Shown: positions 36,357 through 47,908, counted from the first letter of the stretch. The stretch: 64,000 nt of DNA from Rothia mucilaginosa (GCF_001548235.1 NZ_AP014938.1:620001-684000); one strand, 5' to 3'. The notes: generated from the letters alone by a model not told the origin. Numbers and translations: made by a program.

Positions 36357-37439
36357 ATGACCATCACCATCATTGGCGGCGGAATCATTGGCCTCACCAC
36401 CGCGTTTGAGCTCACCGAACGCGGCGAAAGTGTGCACCTCATCGACGCCGAAACCAGCGACTACGGCACCGCCGACGACGGCACGGCGCTCTACCCCGCA
36501 GCCAGCCACTACGCCGGCGGTATGCTCGCGCCCATCGCAGAAGTGCAATTCCAGCAGGACGCGCTCTTCCCGCTCATGACCGCCAGCGCCGACGCCTACC
36601 CCTCCCTCATGGAGCGGCTGCGCCGCGCCACCGACCTGCCCACCGGCTACGACACCACCGGCACGCTCATTGTCGCAGCCGACCGCGCCGACGCCGAGCA
36701 CCTGCAACGCACTCGCGCCTACTACCGGGACATGAACCGCCCCGCAGATGCCGTCACCCCCACGCAGGCGCGCGCCCTCGAACCGCTCCTGGCGCCGCGT
36801 ATTGCCGGTGCCGTGAGCATCCCTAGCGACCATCAGCTGCACCCGCGGCTCATGAGGCGCTCCCTCAAAGACGCCCTCACCCGCCGCGGCGTCACCTTCA
36901 GCACCGAACGGGTCACCGACCCGGATGCGGGCGACATTATCTGCACCGGACTAGGGGCAACACTGCACGGGGATTACCCACTACGCCCCGTCTACGGGGA
37001 CATTCTGCGCCTGCGCGCCCCGCGCCCCATCCTCAAGCACGTGGTGCGCGGCTACGTGAACTCCCGCCCCGTCTACCTCATCCCCCGACCCGACGGGGAG
37101 CTGTGCATCGGCGCAACCAGCCGCGAAGACCACCGCACGCTACCCGCCATCGACGGCGTACACCAGCTGCTACGTGACGCGATCCGCCTGGTGCCCGCCG
37201 TTGAAGAGTGCGAGCTTCTGGAGGCGAACGTCGGCGCCCGCCCCGGCACCCCGGACGACCTGCCCATCTTCGGGCACCGCACCCGTGCCGACGGCACCCG
37301 CCAGCTCGTGTCCACGGGCTATTTCCGCCACGGCATTCTGCTTGCCGCGCTCGCCAGCAAGGTCGGTGCGGAGGTTGCCTGCGGGGCTGAGATTCCGCCC
37401 ATCATGCAGGCGTGCGACCCGGCACGATTCACCCACTAA
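36357..37439 (+). CDS. thiO: Glycine oxidase ThiO
   Basis: 360 aa FAD enzyme that oxidises glycine to the imine used by ThiG for thiazole formation. The dinucleotide-binding GGGIIGLTTAFEL is at residues 6-18. ELCIGATSREDHR and RPGTPDDLPIFGHR match the DAO/ThiO family. It starts 2 bases after thiE. An aerobic-type thiazole pathway is implied, with ThiO instead of the radical-SAM ThiH. Confidence 0.93.
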   Translation: MTITIIGGGIIGLTTAFELTERGESVHLIDAETSDYGTADDGTALYPAASHYAGGMLAPIAEVQFQQDALFPLMTASADAYPSLMERLRRATDLPTGYDTTGTLIVAADRADAEHLQRTRAYYRDMNRPADAVTPTQARALEPLLAPRIAGAVSIPSDHQLHPRLMRRSLKDALTRRGVTFSTERVTDPDAGDIICTGLGATLHGDYPLRPVYGDILRLRAPRPILKHVVRGYVNSRPVYLIPRPDGELCIGATSREDHRTLPAIDGVHQLLRDAIRLVPAVEECELLEANVGARPGTPDDLPIFGHRTRADGTRQLVSTGYFRHGILLAALASKVGAEVACGAEIPPIMQACDPARFTH

Positions 37440-37487
37440 ACACATTCCCCGCCGGGTGCACCCGGCGCCCTCCCGAAAGGATTCCGC

Positions 37488-39593
<2,106 letters not shown>

Positions 39594-39627
39594 CGCACCC
39601 AGGCGCTAAGAGCCTCGATATGAGGAA

Positions 39628-39710
39628 GGCGGTATCGCCCGTAGTGACATCAGGGTGCCCGAGCTCTGCGAGGGCGGGTTCCCTGTAGGAACGAGGGCGC
39701 ATACCACGCC
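39628..39710 (+). repeat. Loop-inserted hairpin repeat, copy H
   Basis: Arms GGCGGTATCGCCC and GGGCGCATACCACGCC are complementary with two bulges. Core: GTGACATCAGGG, CCC/GGG inner stem with loop GAGCTCTGCGA, CCCTGTAGGAACGA. Confidence 0.8.
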
Positions 39711-39763
39711 CGGTCGCTAAGAGCCCCGATACGAGGAACGAGCGCCTCGACATCTCGACATAA

Positions 39764-39853
39764 GGAAAGCGGTATCGTCCGTAGTGACATCAGGGTGCCC
39801 GAAGCGAAGCGAGGGCGGGTCCCCTGCAGGAACGAGGGCGCATACCGCATTCC
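39764..39853 (+). repeat. Loop-inserted hairpin repeat, copy I
   Basis: Arms GGAAAGCGGTATCGTCC and GGGCGCATACCGCATTCC are complementary with bulges. Core has the CCC/GGG stem with loop GAAGCGAAGCGA. In tandem with copy H. Confidence 0.8.
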
Positions 39854-40002
39854 GTTTAACTTGTAGAGCATAGCTCGTAGAGACGATTCCCCATGTGCAG
39901 GGCGTAAAATCGTGTATAACACGGCGGCACGTCGCGCGGTTTGTTCTGCCTAAAAACTGCCGGTGCCGCCTCCTGTTTTCGCACACTCACTCTAGGAGTT
40001 TT

Positions 40003-41115
40003 ATGCTCACCGTCTCTACTGTGCCGCTTGTTTTGTGTACGGCACTTGTTGCGTTGACTTTGTTGATTAGCGGTATTGCTAAGGCGAAGGACCCGCAGAG
40101 TACCGTGACCGGTATTCAGAATCTTGGTTTGGAGAAGATTGCGCCGACTCGTGCGGTGTCGCTGGTCCTGCCGTGGTTTGAGATTGTTGTGGCGGCGGTG
40201 CTGTTGTTGTCGCCGGTGCGTTTGCCTGTTGTGATTGCTTCGGGTTTGGCGTTGATTCTGATGCTGTTCTACACGGTGGTGATTGCGCGCGCGTTGGCGA
40301 CGGGTCGTACTGGAAGTTGTAATTGTTTCGGTTCTGAGTCGAATGCGCCGGTGAGCCGTTATACGCTGGTCCGTAATATTGCGTTGCTGTTGGCGGCGGC
40401 TGGCGCGCATGCGAGCGCGTTGAGGGGCGGCACGGGTGTTGTGTCGACTCTGCTGGGTCTGGGTAATAGCGGCTGGACTTGGGTTATTGGTGCGGCGCTG
40501 ATTGCTGTAACGCTGGAGGCTGTTCGCCGCGGTGACGCCCTGGCGCAGCCGGAGCCGCAGGCTCAGGTGATTTTGCCGGAGCCGGTGTACGACGAGAACG
40601 GCGAGGAGCAGTATGTTCGTATGCCGATTCCGCATGCCGCGCTGTATTTGGAGAATGGTCGTCACACGAATCTGCGTGCATTGGCTAAGAATCAGGCGCG
40701 TGTGCTGGTGTTTGTGTCGGCGACGTGTGTTGGTTGCGTGAAGTTTTTGAAGACGATGGCTTCGTGGCAGGAGCGTCTACCGCAGGTGGCGTTGCATCCG
40801 GTGTATTCGAGTCTTGAGTCGTTGCAGACTTCGCGTAATGCGGGTACGTTGCCGGAGGGTTTGACTCCGCTGATTGACCGTGAGGCGGGTGCGCGCGCGA
40901 ATTTCGGTAACGGTGTGCCGTTGGCTGTGGTGTTGGGTGCTGATGGTCTGCTTGCTGGCGGCCCGGTGGCTGGTAATGAGCAGGTTGAGGCGTTGCTGAC
41001 CGATATTGAGGAGCAGTTCGCTGAGGCTGCTCGTCTGGCTGAGGAGGAGCGTCAGGAGCAGATGCGTAAGGCGTTTGCTGAGGAGACGTCGAATACTAGC
41101 GGCGATCACCTCTAA
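40003..41115 (+). CDS. MauE/DoxX-like membrane protein fused to a thioredoxin-like domain
   Basis: 370 aa. N-terminal four-helix MauE-type domain (residues 1-145, with SGIAKAKDP and a TGSCNCFG loop), one further helix near 155-170, then a C-terminal thioredoxin-like domain with CVGC redox motif (VFVSATCVGCVKFL, about residues 243-256). MauE proteins deliver electrons or support disulfide formation outside the membrane in methylamine dehydrogenase maturation; the fusion suggests a disulfide relay. TAGGAG precedes the ATG. Stand-alone gene; no mau genes nearby. The C-terminus is Glu/Gln-rich. Confidence 0.75.
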   Translation: MLTVSTVPLVLCTALVALTLLISGIAKAKDPQSTVTGIQNLGLEKIAPTRAVSLVLPWFEIVVAAVLLLSPVRLPVVIASGLALILMLFYTVVIARALATGRTGSCNCFGSESNAPVSRYTLVRNIALLLAAAGAHASALRGGTGVVSTLLGLGNSGWTWVIGAALIAVTLEAVRRGDALAQPEPQAQVILPEPVYDENGEEQYVRMPIPHAALYLENGRHTNLRALAKNQARVLVFVSATCVGCVKFLKTMASWQERLPQVALHPVYSSLESLQTSRNAGTLPEGLTPLIDREAGARANFGNGVPLAVVLGADGLLAGGPVAGNEQVEALLTDIEEQFAEAARLAEEERQEQMRKAFAEETSNTSGDHL

Positions 41116-41310
41116 CCGCTCCCCTGTAGCTTCTCTGTGGCGCCCCAGCCTTTCGCGCTGCCCCGGTAGCCCCGTCCTGCTCTTAGTCTGTCCTTACCGG
41201 CAGACGCCGGGTGGGGCTATGCTAGAACGTAGCGCACACACCGCTTATATGCCGCAGTCACCGTGCCTGGTGGCTGTTGGCGCATCCTCAACCCTGTCTA
41301 AGGAGTTTTT

Positions 41311-41976
41311 ATGGCAATGATGAGTTTCAGCGCTCCTGCTGAGCGTGATAAGTCCCTGTGGCTGATCAAGAAGGAGAGCAACCCGAATCATTCTCAGTGG
41401 TACATTGACCGTTTTAAGGCGATGGAGGCTGAGGGTAACGACATTGCGGGTGAGTCTCGTCTGTTGGATGCTATGGCTTCTCGTGGCGCGAAGATCCTTG
41501 ATGCGGGTTCCGGTCCCGGTCGTGTGGGTAAGCAGCTGCACGCGCTGGGTCACCGTGTGACGGGTGTGGATATTGATCCTGAGCTGATTGAGGAGGCGCG
41601 CCGCGTCTGCCCGGATGCTACCTGGATTACCGCCGATTTGGTAGATTTGCCGGAGGTGCTGGGCATTGAGGGCGATGCTACGGCGGAGAACGGTTTTGAG
41701 CTGCTGGTGTGTGCGGGTAATGTGATGGGCTTCTTGGCTCGTTCGACTCGTAAGCCGGTGGTTGAGAATTTCCGTCGCGTGTTGGCGCCGGGTGGCCGTG
41801 CGGTGGTTGGTTATGGTTCGGGTCCGGGCCGTGATTATGCGTTTGAGCAGTTCCTCGCTGATGCCCGCGAGGTTGGTTTGAACGTGGATAACACGTACTC
41901 TTCGTGGCAGCTGCACCCGTTTGTGGAGGGCTCTTCGGAGTATTTGGTGGCGGTCCTGTCGCGCCCGGTGAGCTAG
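41311..41976 (+). CDS. Class I SAM-dependent methyltransferase
   Basis: 221 aa. ILDAGSGPGRVGKQL (motif I, about residues 62-76), VTGVDIDPELI (motif II) and FRRVLAPGGRAVVGY define the Rossmann-fold methyltransferase. Substrate unknown. The N-terminus has the W-Y-I-D-R-F segment seen in many actinobacterial relatives. AAGGAG precedes the ATG. A strong terminator separates it from the convergent gene. Confidence 0.85.
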   Translation: MAMMSFSAPAERDKSLWLIKKESNPNHSQWYIDRFKAMEAEGNDIAGESRLLDAMASRGAKILDAGSGPGRVGKQLHALGHRVTGVDIDPELIEEARRVCPDATWITADLVDLPEVLGIEGDATAENGFELLVCAGNVMGFLARSTRKPVVENFRRVLAPGGRAVVGYGSGPGRDYAFEQFLADAREVGLNVDNTYSSWQLHPFVEGSSEYLVAVLSRPVS

Positions 41977-42042
41977 GCTCGCATCTACATCTAGCGCGTA
42001 GCGCGTCAACTAGCGCGTAGCACGTCTTGAGTTAGGCATGCA

Positions 42043-42086
42043 AAAGGCCCGGCGCCTGCCCCGTGTGGGGTAGGTGCCGGGCCTTT
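42043..42086. terminator. Bidirectional terminator
   Basis: AAAGGCCCGGCGCCTGCCCC pairs with GGGGTAGGTGCCGGGCCTTT around GTGT. Confidence 0.92.
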
Positions 42087-42139
42087 GCGCGTTCGGAAGA
42101 TACGCGTCCGAAAAGAAGCACCGGTGATGATTGGGTGTT

Positions 42140-42841
42140 CTAGTGGATGAGGTAGATGGTGCGGGCGAGTTCTTCGGGCATGAAGGATGCCGCAAAGAGA
42201 ATCACCACGACGATGACGGCGAGTGCGGTCATGAGGCTGGAGCGCCAGCCGGGGTGTAGTTCGTTGAAGGTGATGAGTCCCTTGTGTTCTTTGTCCATGT
42301 TGACCACGTTGATCTGTTTGTAGATGGTGGTCTGGGCGGAGAGTTTGGAGGAGACTTCTCGCATGGTTTTGCCGTCCCAGACGCGGCCGTCGATGCGCAT
42401 GAGCTGTTTGCCGTCTTTGTCGACGGCCCACATGGCGGGGAAGCTGCGGTAGCGTAGGCGGCCGGCGACGGTTTTGAGTTTCTGGCCGTAGGCTTTTTTG
42501 GGGTAGAGCTTTTCGACGAAGATGGTGTGGTCGATGTTTTCCAGCGGTACGGCGAACCAGCCGAAGGTGCGTGCGCGGAGCACGTGGGTTTTGGTGATGA
42601 CGATGATGGTAGGTTTGAGGACTGAGTAGAGGTTGACGCCTGCGATGGTGCCGATGAGCAGTACGAGGATGGTGTACGGCAGGGCGGGTCGCTTGTAGAA
42701 GATGAAGGCGAGCGCGGCGAGTAGCACGATGGTGCCGGGGAGTGCCGCTTCGATGCGCCTGCCGTAGGAGCGCATGCGGGGGTGGAATAGTTCTTTGACT
42801 TCGCCGTATTTGGCGGGGACTTCGTGAGCGCGTTCTGCCAT
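42140..42841 (-). CDS. Membrane protein with PH-like (bacterial PH) domain
   Basis: 233 aa. Two helices (about 38-54 and 57-75), a soluble part beginning with KPTIIVITKTHVLRARTFGWFAVPLENI, which reads like a bacterial PH domain, and a C-terminal helix (about 207-225). Unknown function. ATG at 42841 preferred over an in-frame GTG two codons upstream. Divergent from the gene at 42905; only 63 bases separate them, so the promoters probably overlap. Confidence 0.65.
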   Translation of the reverse strand: MAERAHEVPAKYGEVKELFHPRMRSYGRRIEAALPGTIVLLAALAFIFYKRPALPYTILVLLIGTIAGVNLYSVLKPTIIVITKTHVLRARTFGWFAVPLENIDHTIFVEKLYPKKAYGQKLKTVAGRLRYRSFPAMWAVDKDGKQLMRIDGRVWDGKTMREVSSKLSAQTTIYKQINVVNMDKEHKGLITFNELHPGWRSSLMTALAVIVVVILFAASFMPEELARTIYLIH

Positions 42842-42904
42842 ATACACAACTTTAGTGTGTGCGGTGCGTGAAACCTAGCGGACTACCTGCGTTACTCTGG
42901 TTCT

Positions 42905-43882
42905 ATGCGTAATTTTTCTCCCGTGGAGCGGGTCCTGGCAATGTGGATGGTCGGTGTTGTGGTGGCGGTTTCTGTGGCTGCTGCGGCGCTGGTTATGACG
43001 AATAAGCTGGTGTATGGTCCGACGGGTCAGGTGCGGGAGTATTTTCATGCGTTGCGTACGGGTAATGGTTCGTATGCGCGTGGTTTGTTGGGTGCGCAGA
43101 TTCCTGAGGGTGACGCGTCGCTGCTGGATGGGGATGCTTTGAGGCGTTCGGTGTCTTCGTTGGGTGAGGTGTCGTATGAGGTGGTGGAGACCAGCGAGGA
43201 TGGTGAGCATGCGACGGTGCGTGCGTCCTATACGTTGGAGGGTTCGCAGCAGCATACGGATTTTCGTTTGCACCGTTCGGGTACGCATTGGGGATTTTTT
43301 GATAAGTGGGCTATTGATGAGGCGTCTTTGCCGTCGGTGAAGGTGAATATTCAGGGTGTGGAGGCTGCGACGATTAATAACCGTAAGGTTGCGGTGGATC
43401 GTGGTTCTGCGTCGTTCCCGGTGTTTTACCCTGGCGTGTATGCGGTGTCGTATGATTCGACGGTTTATACGGCGCAGAAGGTGAATGAGGTGGTGACTGC
43501 GCAGGATGCGAATCATTCGGTGCGTATGGAGTTAAAGCCGAGTGATAATGCGTTGGCGTCGGTGAAGGAGCAGGTGCAGGATCATTTGAAGAAGTGCACG
43601 CAGCAGAGCACTCTTTATCCTGGTGGGTGCCCTTTTGAGTATGCGTTTACGGGCCGTGTGGATTCTGAGGTGAAGTGGTCTGTGGAGAAGGTGGCGGATC
43701 CGCAGGTGAGTGTGAGTTCGGCGGGTGTGTGGTCGTTGAAGCCGATGTCGGGTACGGCGAAGGTGTCGTTTACTCAGTTGGATTTGTATACGGGTGCGCG
43801 TTCGCAGGTGCAGAAGGAGATTCCGTTTACGTTGAAGGCGTCGGTGGAGGCGGATGCGAAGGCGGTCCGAGTCTCTTTCTAA
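42905..43882 (+). CDS. Membrane-anchored extracytoplasmic protein
   Basis: 325 aa. One N-terminal helix (about residues 12-33) and a long outside part. Residues 40-130 resemble lumazine/DUF4878-like NTF2 folds (REYFHALRTGNGSYARGLL, FRLHRSGTHWGFFDKW), followed by beta-rich sequence with a Cys pair (KKCTQQSTLYPGGCPFEY), perhaps a disulfide. Similar architecture occurs in actinobacterial cell-envelope proteins. TACTCT directly before the ATG suggests a leaderless message. Function unknown. Confidence 0.7.
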   Translation: MRNFSPVERVLAMWMVGVVVAVSVAAAALVMTNKLVYGPTGQVREYFHALRTGNGSYARGLLGAQIPEGDASLLDGDALRRSVSSLGEVSYEVVETSEDGEHATVRASYTLEGSQQHTDFRLHRSGTHWGFFDKWAIDEASLPSVKVNIQGVEAATINNRKVAVDRGSASFPVFYPGVYAVSYDSTVYTAQKVNEVVTAQDANHSVRMELKPSDNALASVKEQVQDHLKKCTQQSTLYPGGCPFEYAFTGRVDSEVKWSVEKVADPQVSVSSAGVWSLKPMSGTAKVSFTQLDLYTGARSQVQKEIPFTLKASVEADAKAVRVSF

Positions 43883-43911
43883 GGACTAACAACGAGAGCC
43901 AGTATGCTCTG

Positions 43912-43976
43912 AAGGCGACATCAGGGCGCCCGAGCGAAGCGAGGACGGGTGCCCCTGTAGGAGCGAGGATGACCCG
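43912..43976 (+). repeat. Loop-inserted hairpin repeat, copy J (5' arm lost)
   Basis: Core as in the family (CATCAGGGCGCCCGAGCGAAG, then GAGGACGGG and CCCTGTAGGAGCGAGG), but the 3' arm GATGACCCGGTCC has no partner directly upstream. The 5' half at 44011-44045 (GGAACCGGTACTATCCGCAG) would be its better match, suggesting a rearrangement. Confidence 0.65.
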
Positions 43977-44010
43977 GTCCTTTCGCGTCCCACAATCCTC
44001 AAAGAGCAAA

Positions 44011-44045
44011 GGGAACCGGTACTATCCGCAGCGGTATCAGGGCGG
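44011..44045 (+). repeat. Truncated repeat 5' half, copy K
   Basis: GGAACCGGTACTATCC then a diverged CAGCGGTATCAGGGCGG, equal to the first half of a family member with the rest missing. Confidence 0.5.
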
Positions 44046-44057
44046 CACAACAGAAAT

Positions 44058-44144
44058 AGGGTCAGTATTATCCGTAGCGACATCAGGGTGTCCGAGCGAA
44101 GCGAGGACGGGTGCCCCTGTAGGAGCGAGGATAATACTGACCCT
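44058..44144 (+). repeat. Loop-inserted hairpin repeat, copy L (perfect arms)
   Basis: Arms AGGGTCAGTATTATCC (44058-44073) and GGATAATACTGACCCT (44129-44144) pair perfectly over 16 bp; the core uses the TCC/GGA inner stem. TTGATTCTTTT follows, so it can act as a terminator for the plus-strand gene ending at 43882 and the convergent gene at 44163. Confidence 0.88.
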
Positions 44145-44162
44145 TGATTCTTTTATAGATCC

Positions 44163-46133
44163 CTAGTTGATACCGCGCAGGTCCAGGACGAGTTCGCTTT
44201 CGTCTGCCTCATCACCGGTCACAACGACGGGAATACCCCAGTCCTGCTGGTAGAGGTGGCAAGCCGCGTGCTCGGGGATGTCACCGCCGGGGGTGCCGTC
44301 GCAGGCGGCGGCACGAGCAGTAATGTGCAGGACTGCCTCGGTCACATCGGGGTTGAGCACGAGGGTTCGGGTCAGTCCGGTGGAGGTGCCGGCGCCTTCC
44401 AGGATGAAGTTCTCGGGGGTGGATGAAATCTTCAGCTGGGTGGGGTCGCCCCAGCGGGTGTCGAGCTTCTGGCCGGTGGGCACGGTGAATCGTGAGGTGA
44501 ATTCGAGGATGCCGCCGGTGAGCTTGGTGGAGGGGCGTGCGGTGGTGATGGCGCCTTCGTCGACGTGCTGTGCCTTGGCGGGGATGGAGGCGCGTACGAG
44601 CTGGTGGGCGTTGGTTTCGACGATGATGAGGCGCGGTTCTTCGCCGGGTACTTCTTCGACGAGCAGGTCGGAGGGTTCGTCGAGGCCGCGTTCGAGGGTG
44701 CCGAGGGTGCCGGTTGCGGGGTCCCAGCGGCGGATGGCGCCGTTGTAGGTGTCGGCTACGGCGATGGATCCGTCGGGCAGTTCGGTCAGGCCGAGGGGGT
44801 GCTGCATGCGGGCGGTGTCGGAGTCGCCGTCGACGAAGCCGAAGTCGAACAGGCCCTTGCCGACGGCGGAGGTGACCTGTACTCCGTCTTCGGTGAAGGT
44901 GACGTGGCGCAGGCCGCTGGTTTCGGAGCAGGCGACCCAGAGGCTGCCGTCGCGTACTTCGATGATGCCGGAGGGCTGGGCGAACCATGCGTCGGCGGCG
45001 GGGCCGTCGGCGAGGCCTTCCACGCCGGAGCCTGCGAAGATGCTGACGGTGCCGTTGATGGGTTCGTAGCCGAAGAGCTGGTGGGTGCCTGCCATGGCGA
45101 TGATGAACTGGCCGGCTTCACGGGAGTAGACGGCGTCCCAGGGTGAGGAGAGCGCGATTTCGGTGGCGGGTACGCCAGCGGGGATGTGGTTGGGGTCGCC
45201 GGTGATGGCGTTGTCGCCGTCGATGACGCGCTGCACGCCGTTGCCTGCGAGGGTGCGTACTTCGCCGGTGCTCAGGTTGAGGGAGCGCAGGCGGTGGTTG
45301 ACGGTGTCGGCGACCAGCACGTCGTAGCCGAGCTGTTCGCGCAGGTTTTCGGGTACGAGGGCGAGGCCGGCGGGTTCGTTGAAGCGTGCTTCGGTGCCGG
45401 TGCCGTCGACGTGGCCCTTGACGGGGTGGTTGATGGGGTCGTCGCCGCCGCCGTAGGTGTTGATGATGGTGTTGAGGTCGGCTGCTACCTGCAGGATGCG
45501 GTGGCGTGCGCTGTCTGCGACGAGGTAGGTGCGTTCGCGGTTGCCGAAGAGGTTTGCGGGGCCGAATTCGGCGGGCAGTTCGATGGCTTTGCCGGGGAAG
45601 GCGTAGGTGCCGGCTGCCTTGGGGCGGGGCACGTAGGGGCCGTCGCCGCGGTGCAGGGTGCCTTTCGCTTCGTGTTCTGCGACGAGTTCGCGTACGAGGG
45701 AGGTGAGGCCCTGTACATGGCCTTCGCCGGAGAGGTGGGCAACGATGTAGCCTTCGGGGTCGACGACGACGAGGGTGGGCCATGCGCGGGCAGTGTATGC
45801 CTGCCAGGTGGTCAGTTCGGGGTCGTCGAGTACGGGGTGGGTGATGTGGTAGCGGTCGACGGCTGCGGCGAGCGCTACGGGGTCTGCTTCGTGTTCGAAT
45901 TTGGGGCTGTGTACGCCGACGGTGACGAGTACGTCGGAGAATTCTTCTTCGAGGGGGCGTAGTTCGTCGAGGACGTGCAGGCAGTTGATGCAGCAGAGGG
46001 TCCAGAAGTCGAGAATAACGATTTTGCCGCGAAGATCCTGCAGGGTGAGGTTTTTGTCGCCGGTGTTGAGCCAGGCTCGGCCTTCGAGTTCGCTGGCGCG
46101 CACGCGTACGCTGCGGGTGGTGTTCTCGCTCAT
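44163..46133 (-). CDS. Thioredoxin-fold protein with NHL-repeat propeller (NHLRC2-like)
   Basis: 656 aa. An N-terminal thioredoxin-like domain with the CCINC motif (WTLCCINCLHVL, about residues 45-56), then an NHL beta-propeller (YLVADSARHRILQV, VLVADTVNHRLRSL, IAVADTYNGAIRRW) and a C-terminal beta domain. The order matches human NHLRC2 and bacterial relatives. No signal peptide, so probably cytosolic; role in redox or stress not established. The frame is open 42 codons further, but GGAGAGAAAACC precedes the ATG at 46133. Confidence 0.88.
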   Translation of the reverse strand: MSENTTRSVRVRASELEGRAWLNTGDKNLTLQDLRGKIVILDFWTLCCINCLHVLDELRPLEEEFSDVLVTVGVHSPKFEHEADPVALAAAVDRYHITHPVLDDPELTTWQAYTARAWPTLVVVDPEGYIVAHLSGEGHVQGLTSLVRELVAEHEAKGTLHRGDGPYVPRPKAAGTYAFPGKAIELPAEFGPANLFGNRERTYLVADSARHRILQVAADLNTIINTYGGGDDPINHPVKGHVDGTGTEARFNEPAGLALVPENLREQLGYDVLVADTVNHRLRSLNLSTGEVRTLAGNGVQRVIDGDNAITGDPNHIPAGVPATEIALSSPWDAVYSREAGQFIIAMAGTHQLFGYEPINGTVSIFAGSGVEGLADGPAADAWFAQPSGIIEVRDGSLWVACSETSGLRHVTFTEDGVQVTSAVGKGLFDFGFVDGDSDTARMQHPLGLTELPDGSIAVADTYNGAIRRWDPATGTLGTLERGLDEPSDLLVEEVPGEEPRLIIVETNAHQLVRASIPAKAQHVDEGAITTARPSTKLTGGILEFTSRFTVPTGQKLDTRWGDPTQLKISSTPENFILEGAGTSTGLTRTLVLNPDVTEAVLHITARAAACDGTPGGDIPEHAACHLYQQDWGIPVVVTGDEADESELVLDLRGIN

Positions 46134-46548
46134 GGTTTTCTCTCCTGTTGGGTGCGCCGTGTGTGGGCGCGTTGGTTTGCTGTCCCCATTATGCCAGCGT
46201 GGGGTGGGTGGTTCGCTGGGAGTTGAGCATTGTGAACGCGGGAGGTAACGGCTCGTCATATTACGTCATATTTGCGTGAGTTGAGGAGTGCGAAAGTGGT
46301 ATGCACGGGTTTGGAAATCATTGCATCTCATTCATTCGCCATGCCCTCCGGTACCGATACGCCGGGGCACCCCCGAAATATTTAACTTAATAAGTTAAGC
46401 CTTACCTAACTATTGATTAACTCAATCCTTAATTTTTAGACTGGGAGGGTGCGATTTTTCGCACACCCTTCTGCGGGACTCGCCGATGACCCCGCCCCCA
46501 CCCAAGGCCCGCCCTGCAGGCGGCGCCCCCCCAAGAGAAAGGCCTCCC
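46134..46548. other. Divergent regulatory region of the NHL and lactate dehydrogenase genes
   Basis: No gene. The first half holds the NHL gene promoter. The second half is AT-rich and contains the palindrome TTAACTT-AAT-AAGTTAA (46382-46398) overlapping a DtxR-like box (46391-46409). Confidence 0.55.
46382..46409. promoter_or_regulatory. Palindrome and DtxR-like iron box before the lactate dehydrogenase
   Basis: TTAACTT-AAT-AAGTTAA is a perfect palindrome. Overlapping it, TAAGTTAAGCCTTACCTAA matches 15 of 19 positions of the DtxR/IdeR consensus. Either a GntR-type lactate regulator or DtxR could bind. Confidence 0.5.
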
Positions 46549-47787
46549 ATGGTGCAACGTCAGCTCCCCAAGCCCAGCGAACTACTTGAATTTATGCAAT
46601 TCAAGAAGCCCAGCCTCGACTTTGCAGGCAACCGCCTACAGAGCGCACTGACCATCTACGATTTGCGCCGCATCGCAAAGCGCCGCACACCAGCCGCCGC
46701 TTTCGACTACACGGACGGCGCCGCGGAAGGTGAACTGTCAATGACCCGCGCCCGCCAGGCCTTCGAGGATATCGAGTTCCACCCGGGCATCCTGACGGAT
46801 GTTTCCACCGTAGACACCACCACGAAGGTACTGGGTGGCACCTCCGCTCTACCCTTCGGTATCGCTCCCACGGGCTTTACACGCCTCATGCAGACCGAAG
46901 GCGAGATTGCCGGATCCGGCGCGGCGGGGGCAGCGGGCATCCCCTTCACCCTCTCAACCCTGGGTACAACCAGCATTGAGGATGTGCGCCGAGTCAACCC
47001 AAATGGCCGCCTGTGGTTCCAGCTGTACGTGATGCGTCAGCGTGAGATTTCCTACGGCTTGGTCGAGCGCGCCGCAAAGGCTGGCTACGATACGCTCTTC
47101 TTCACTGTAGATACACCCATTGCGGGGGCGCGCCTGCGCGATAAGCGCAACGGCTTCTCCATTCCGCCCCAGCTTTCGCTGAAGACAGTGGCGAACGCGA
47201 TTCCGCGCCCGTGGTGGTGGTATGACTTCCTCACCACACCCAAATTGGAGTTCGCTTCACTCTCCTCGACAGGCGGCACGGTGGGCGAATTGCTGGACGC
47301 CGCCATGGATCCGTCCATCAATTACGAGGATCTTAAGGAAATCCGCGAGTTGTGGCCCGGCAAGATTGTCATTAAGGGCGTGCAAAACGTGGAGGATTCC
47401 AAGAAGCTGGCTGATTTAGGCGTGGACGGTATCCTATTGTCGAACCACGGCGGCCGCCAGCTGGACCGCGCTCCGGTTCCCTTCCACCTGCTCCCGGAAG
47501 TGGTTCGCGAAGTCGGCAAGGACACCGAAGTTATGGTGGATACCGGCATTATGAACGGCGCGGATGTGGTGGCCTCGCTGGCCTTGGGCGCCAAGTTCAC
47601 GCTGATTGGCCGCGCCTACCTATACGGACTCATGGCGGGTGGCCGCCGCGGTGTGGATCGCACGATTGAGATCCTCTCGGAAGAGGTGCGCCGCACAATG
47701 CGCCTGCTACAGGTCAGTTGCGTTGAGGAACTCGAACCCAAGCATGTGACGCAATTGCGCCGCCTGCAACCCATTCCGAAGATCTAA
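46549..47787 (+). CDS. lldD: FMN-dependent alpha-hydroxy-acid dehydrogenase, probable L-lactate dehydrogenase
   Basis: 412 aa. Oxidises L-lactate to pyruvate, passing electrons to quinone in LldD. FMN-binding [30 protein letters not shown] and the active-site [15 protein letters not shown] (catalytic His) are intact, with [20 protein letters not shown] binding the phosphate. Related glycolate or mandelate oxidases share the motifs, so the substrate is inferred. ATG at 46549 preferred over the longer frame because AAGAGAAAGG precedes it. The upstream iron box and palindrome suggest regulation. Confidence 0.85.
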   Translation: MVQRQLPKPSELLEFMQFKKPSLDFAGNRLQSALTIYDLRRIAKRRTPAAAFDYTDGAAEGELSMTRARQAFEDIEFHPGILTDVSTVDTTTKVLGGTSALPFGIAPTGFTRLMQTEGEIAGSGAAGAAGIPFTLSTLGTTSIEDVRRVNPNGRLWFQLYVMRQREISYGLVERAAKAGYDTLFFTVDTPIAGARLRDKRNGFSIPPQLSLKTVANAIPRPWWWYDFLTTPKLEFASLSSTGGTVGELLDAAMDPSINYEDLKEIRELWPGKIVIKGVQNVEDSKKLADLGVDGILLSNHGGRQLDRAPVPFHLLPEVVREVGKDTEVMVDTGIMNGADVVASLALGAKFTLIGRAYLYGLMAGGRRGVDRTIEILSEEVRRTMRLLQVSCVEELEPKHVTQLRRLQPIPKI

Positions 47788-47819
47788 GCCTCTCCACCCC
47801 GGGCAAGAAATAGTTGAAG

Positions 47820-47861
47820 GCGCCCCGCACGCATCACGAATAGATGCGCACGGGGCGCTGG
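47820..47861. terminator. Terminator between lldD and first lipoprotein
   Basis: GCGCCCCG-ACGCATC pairs with GATGCGCACGGGGCGC. Nearly the same hairpin recurs at 48868-48905 behind the second lipoprotein. Confidence 0.85.
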
Positions 47862-47908
47862 TGTCCCTGTTCTGGCGGCCTGTTCGGCCCGGGGGCAGGA
47901 GCTAGTTT

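Larger units (their letters stand above)
39594..40002. other. Intergenic region with two tandem repeat copies
   Basis: No gene. Holds copies H and I in tandem, with related flanking text (CTAAGAGCC-CGATA-GAGGAA), and then the leader of the MauE-like gene. Confidence 0.55.
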
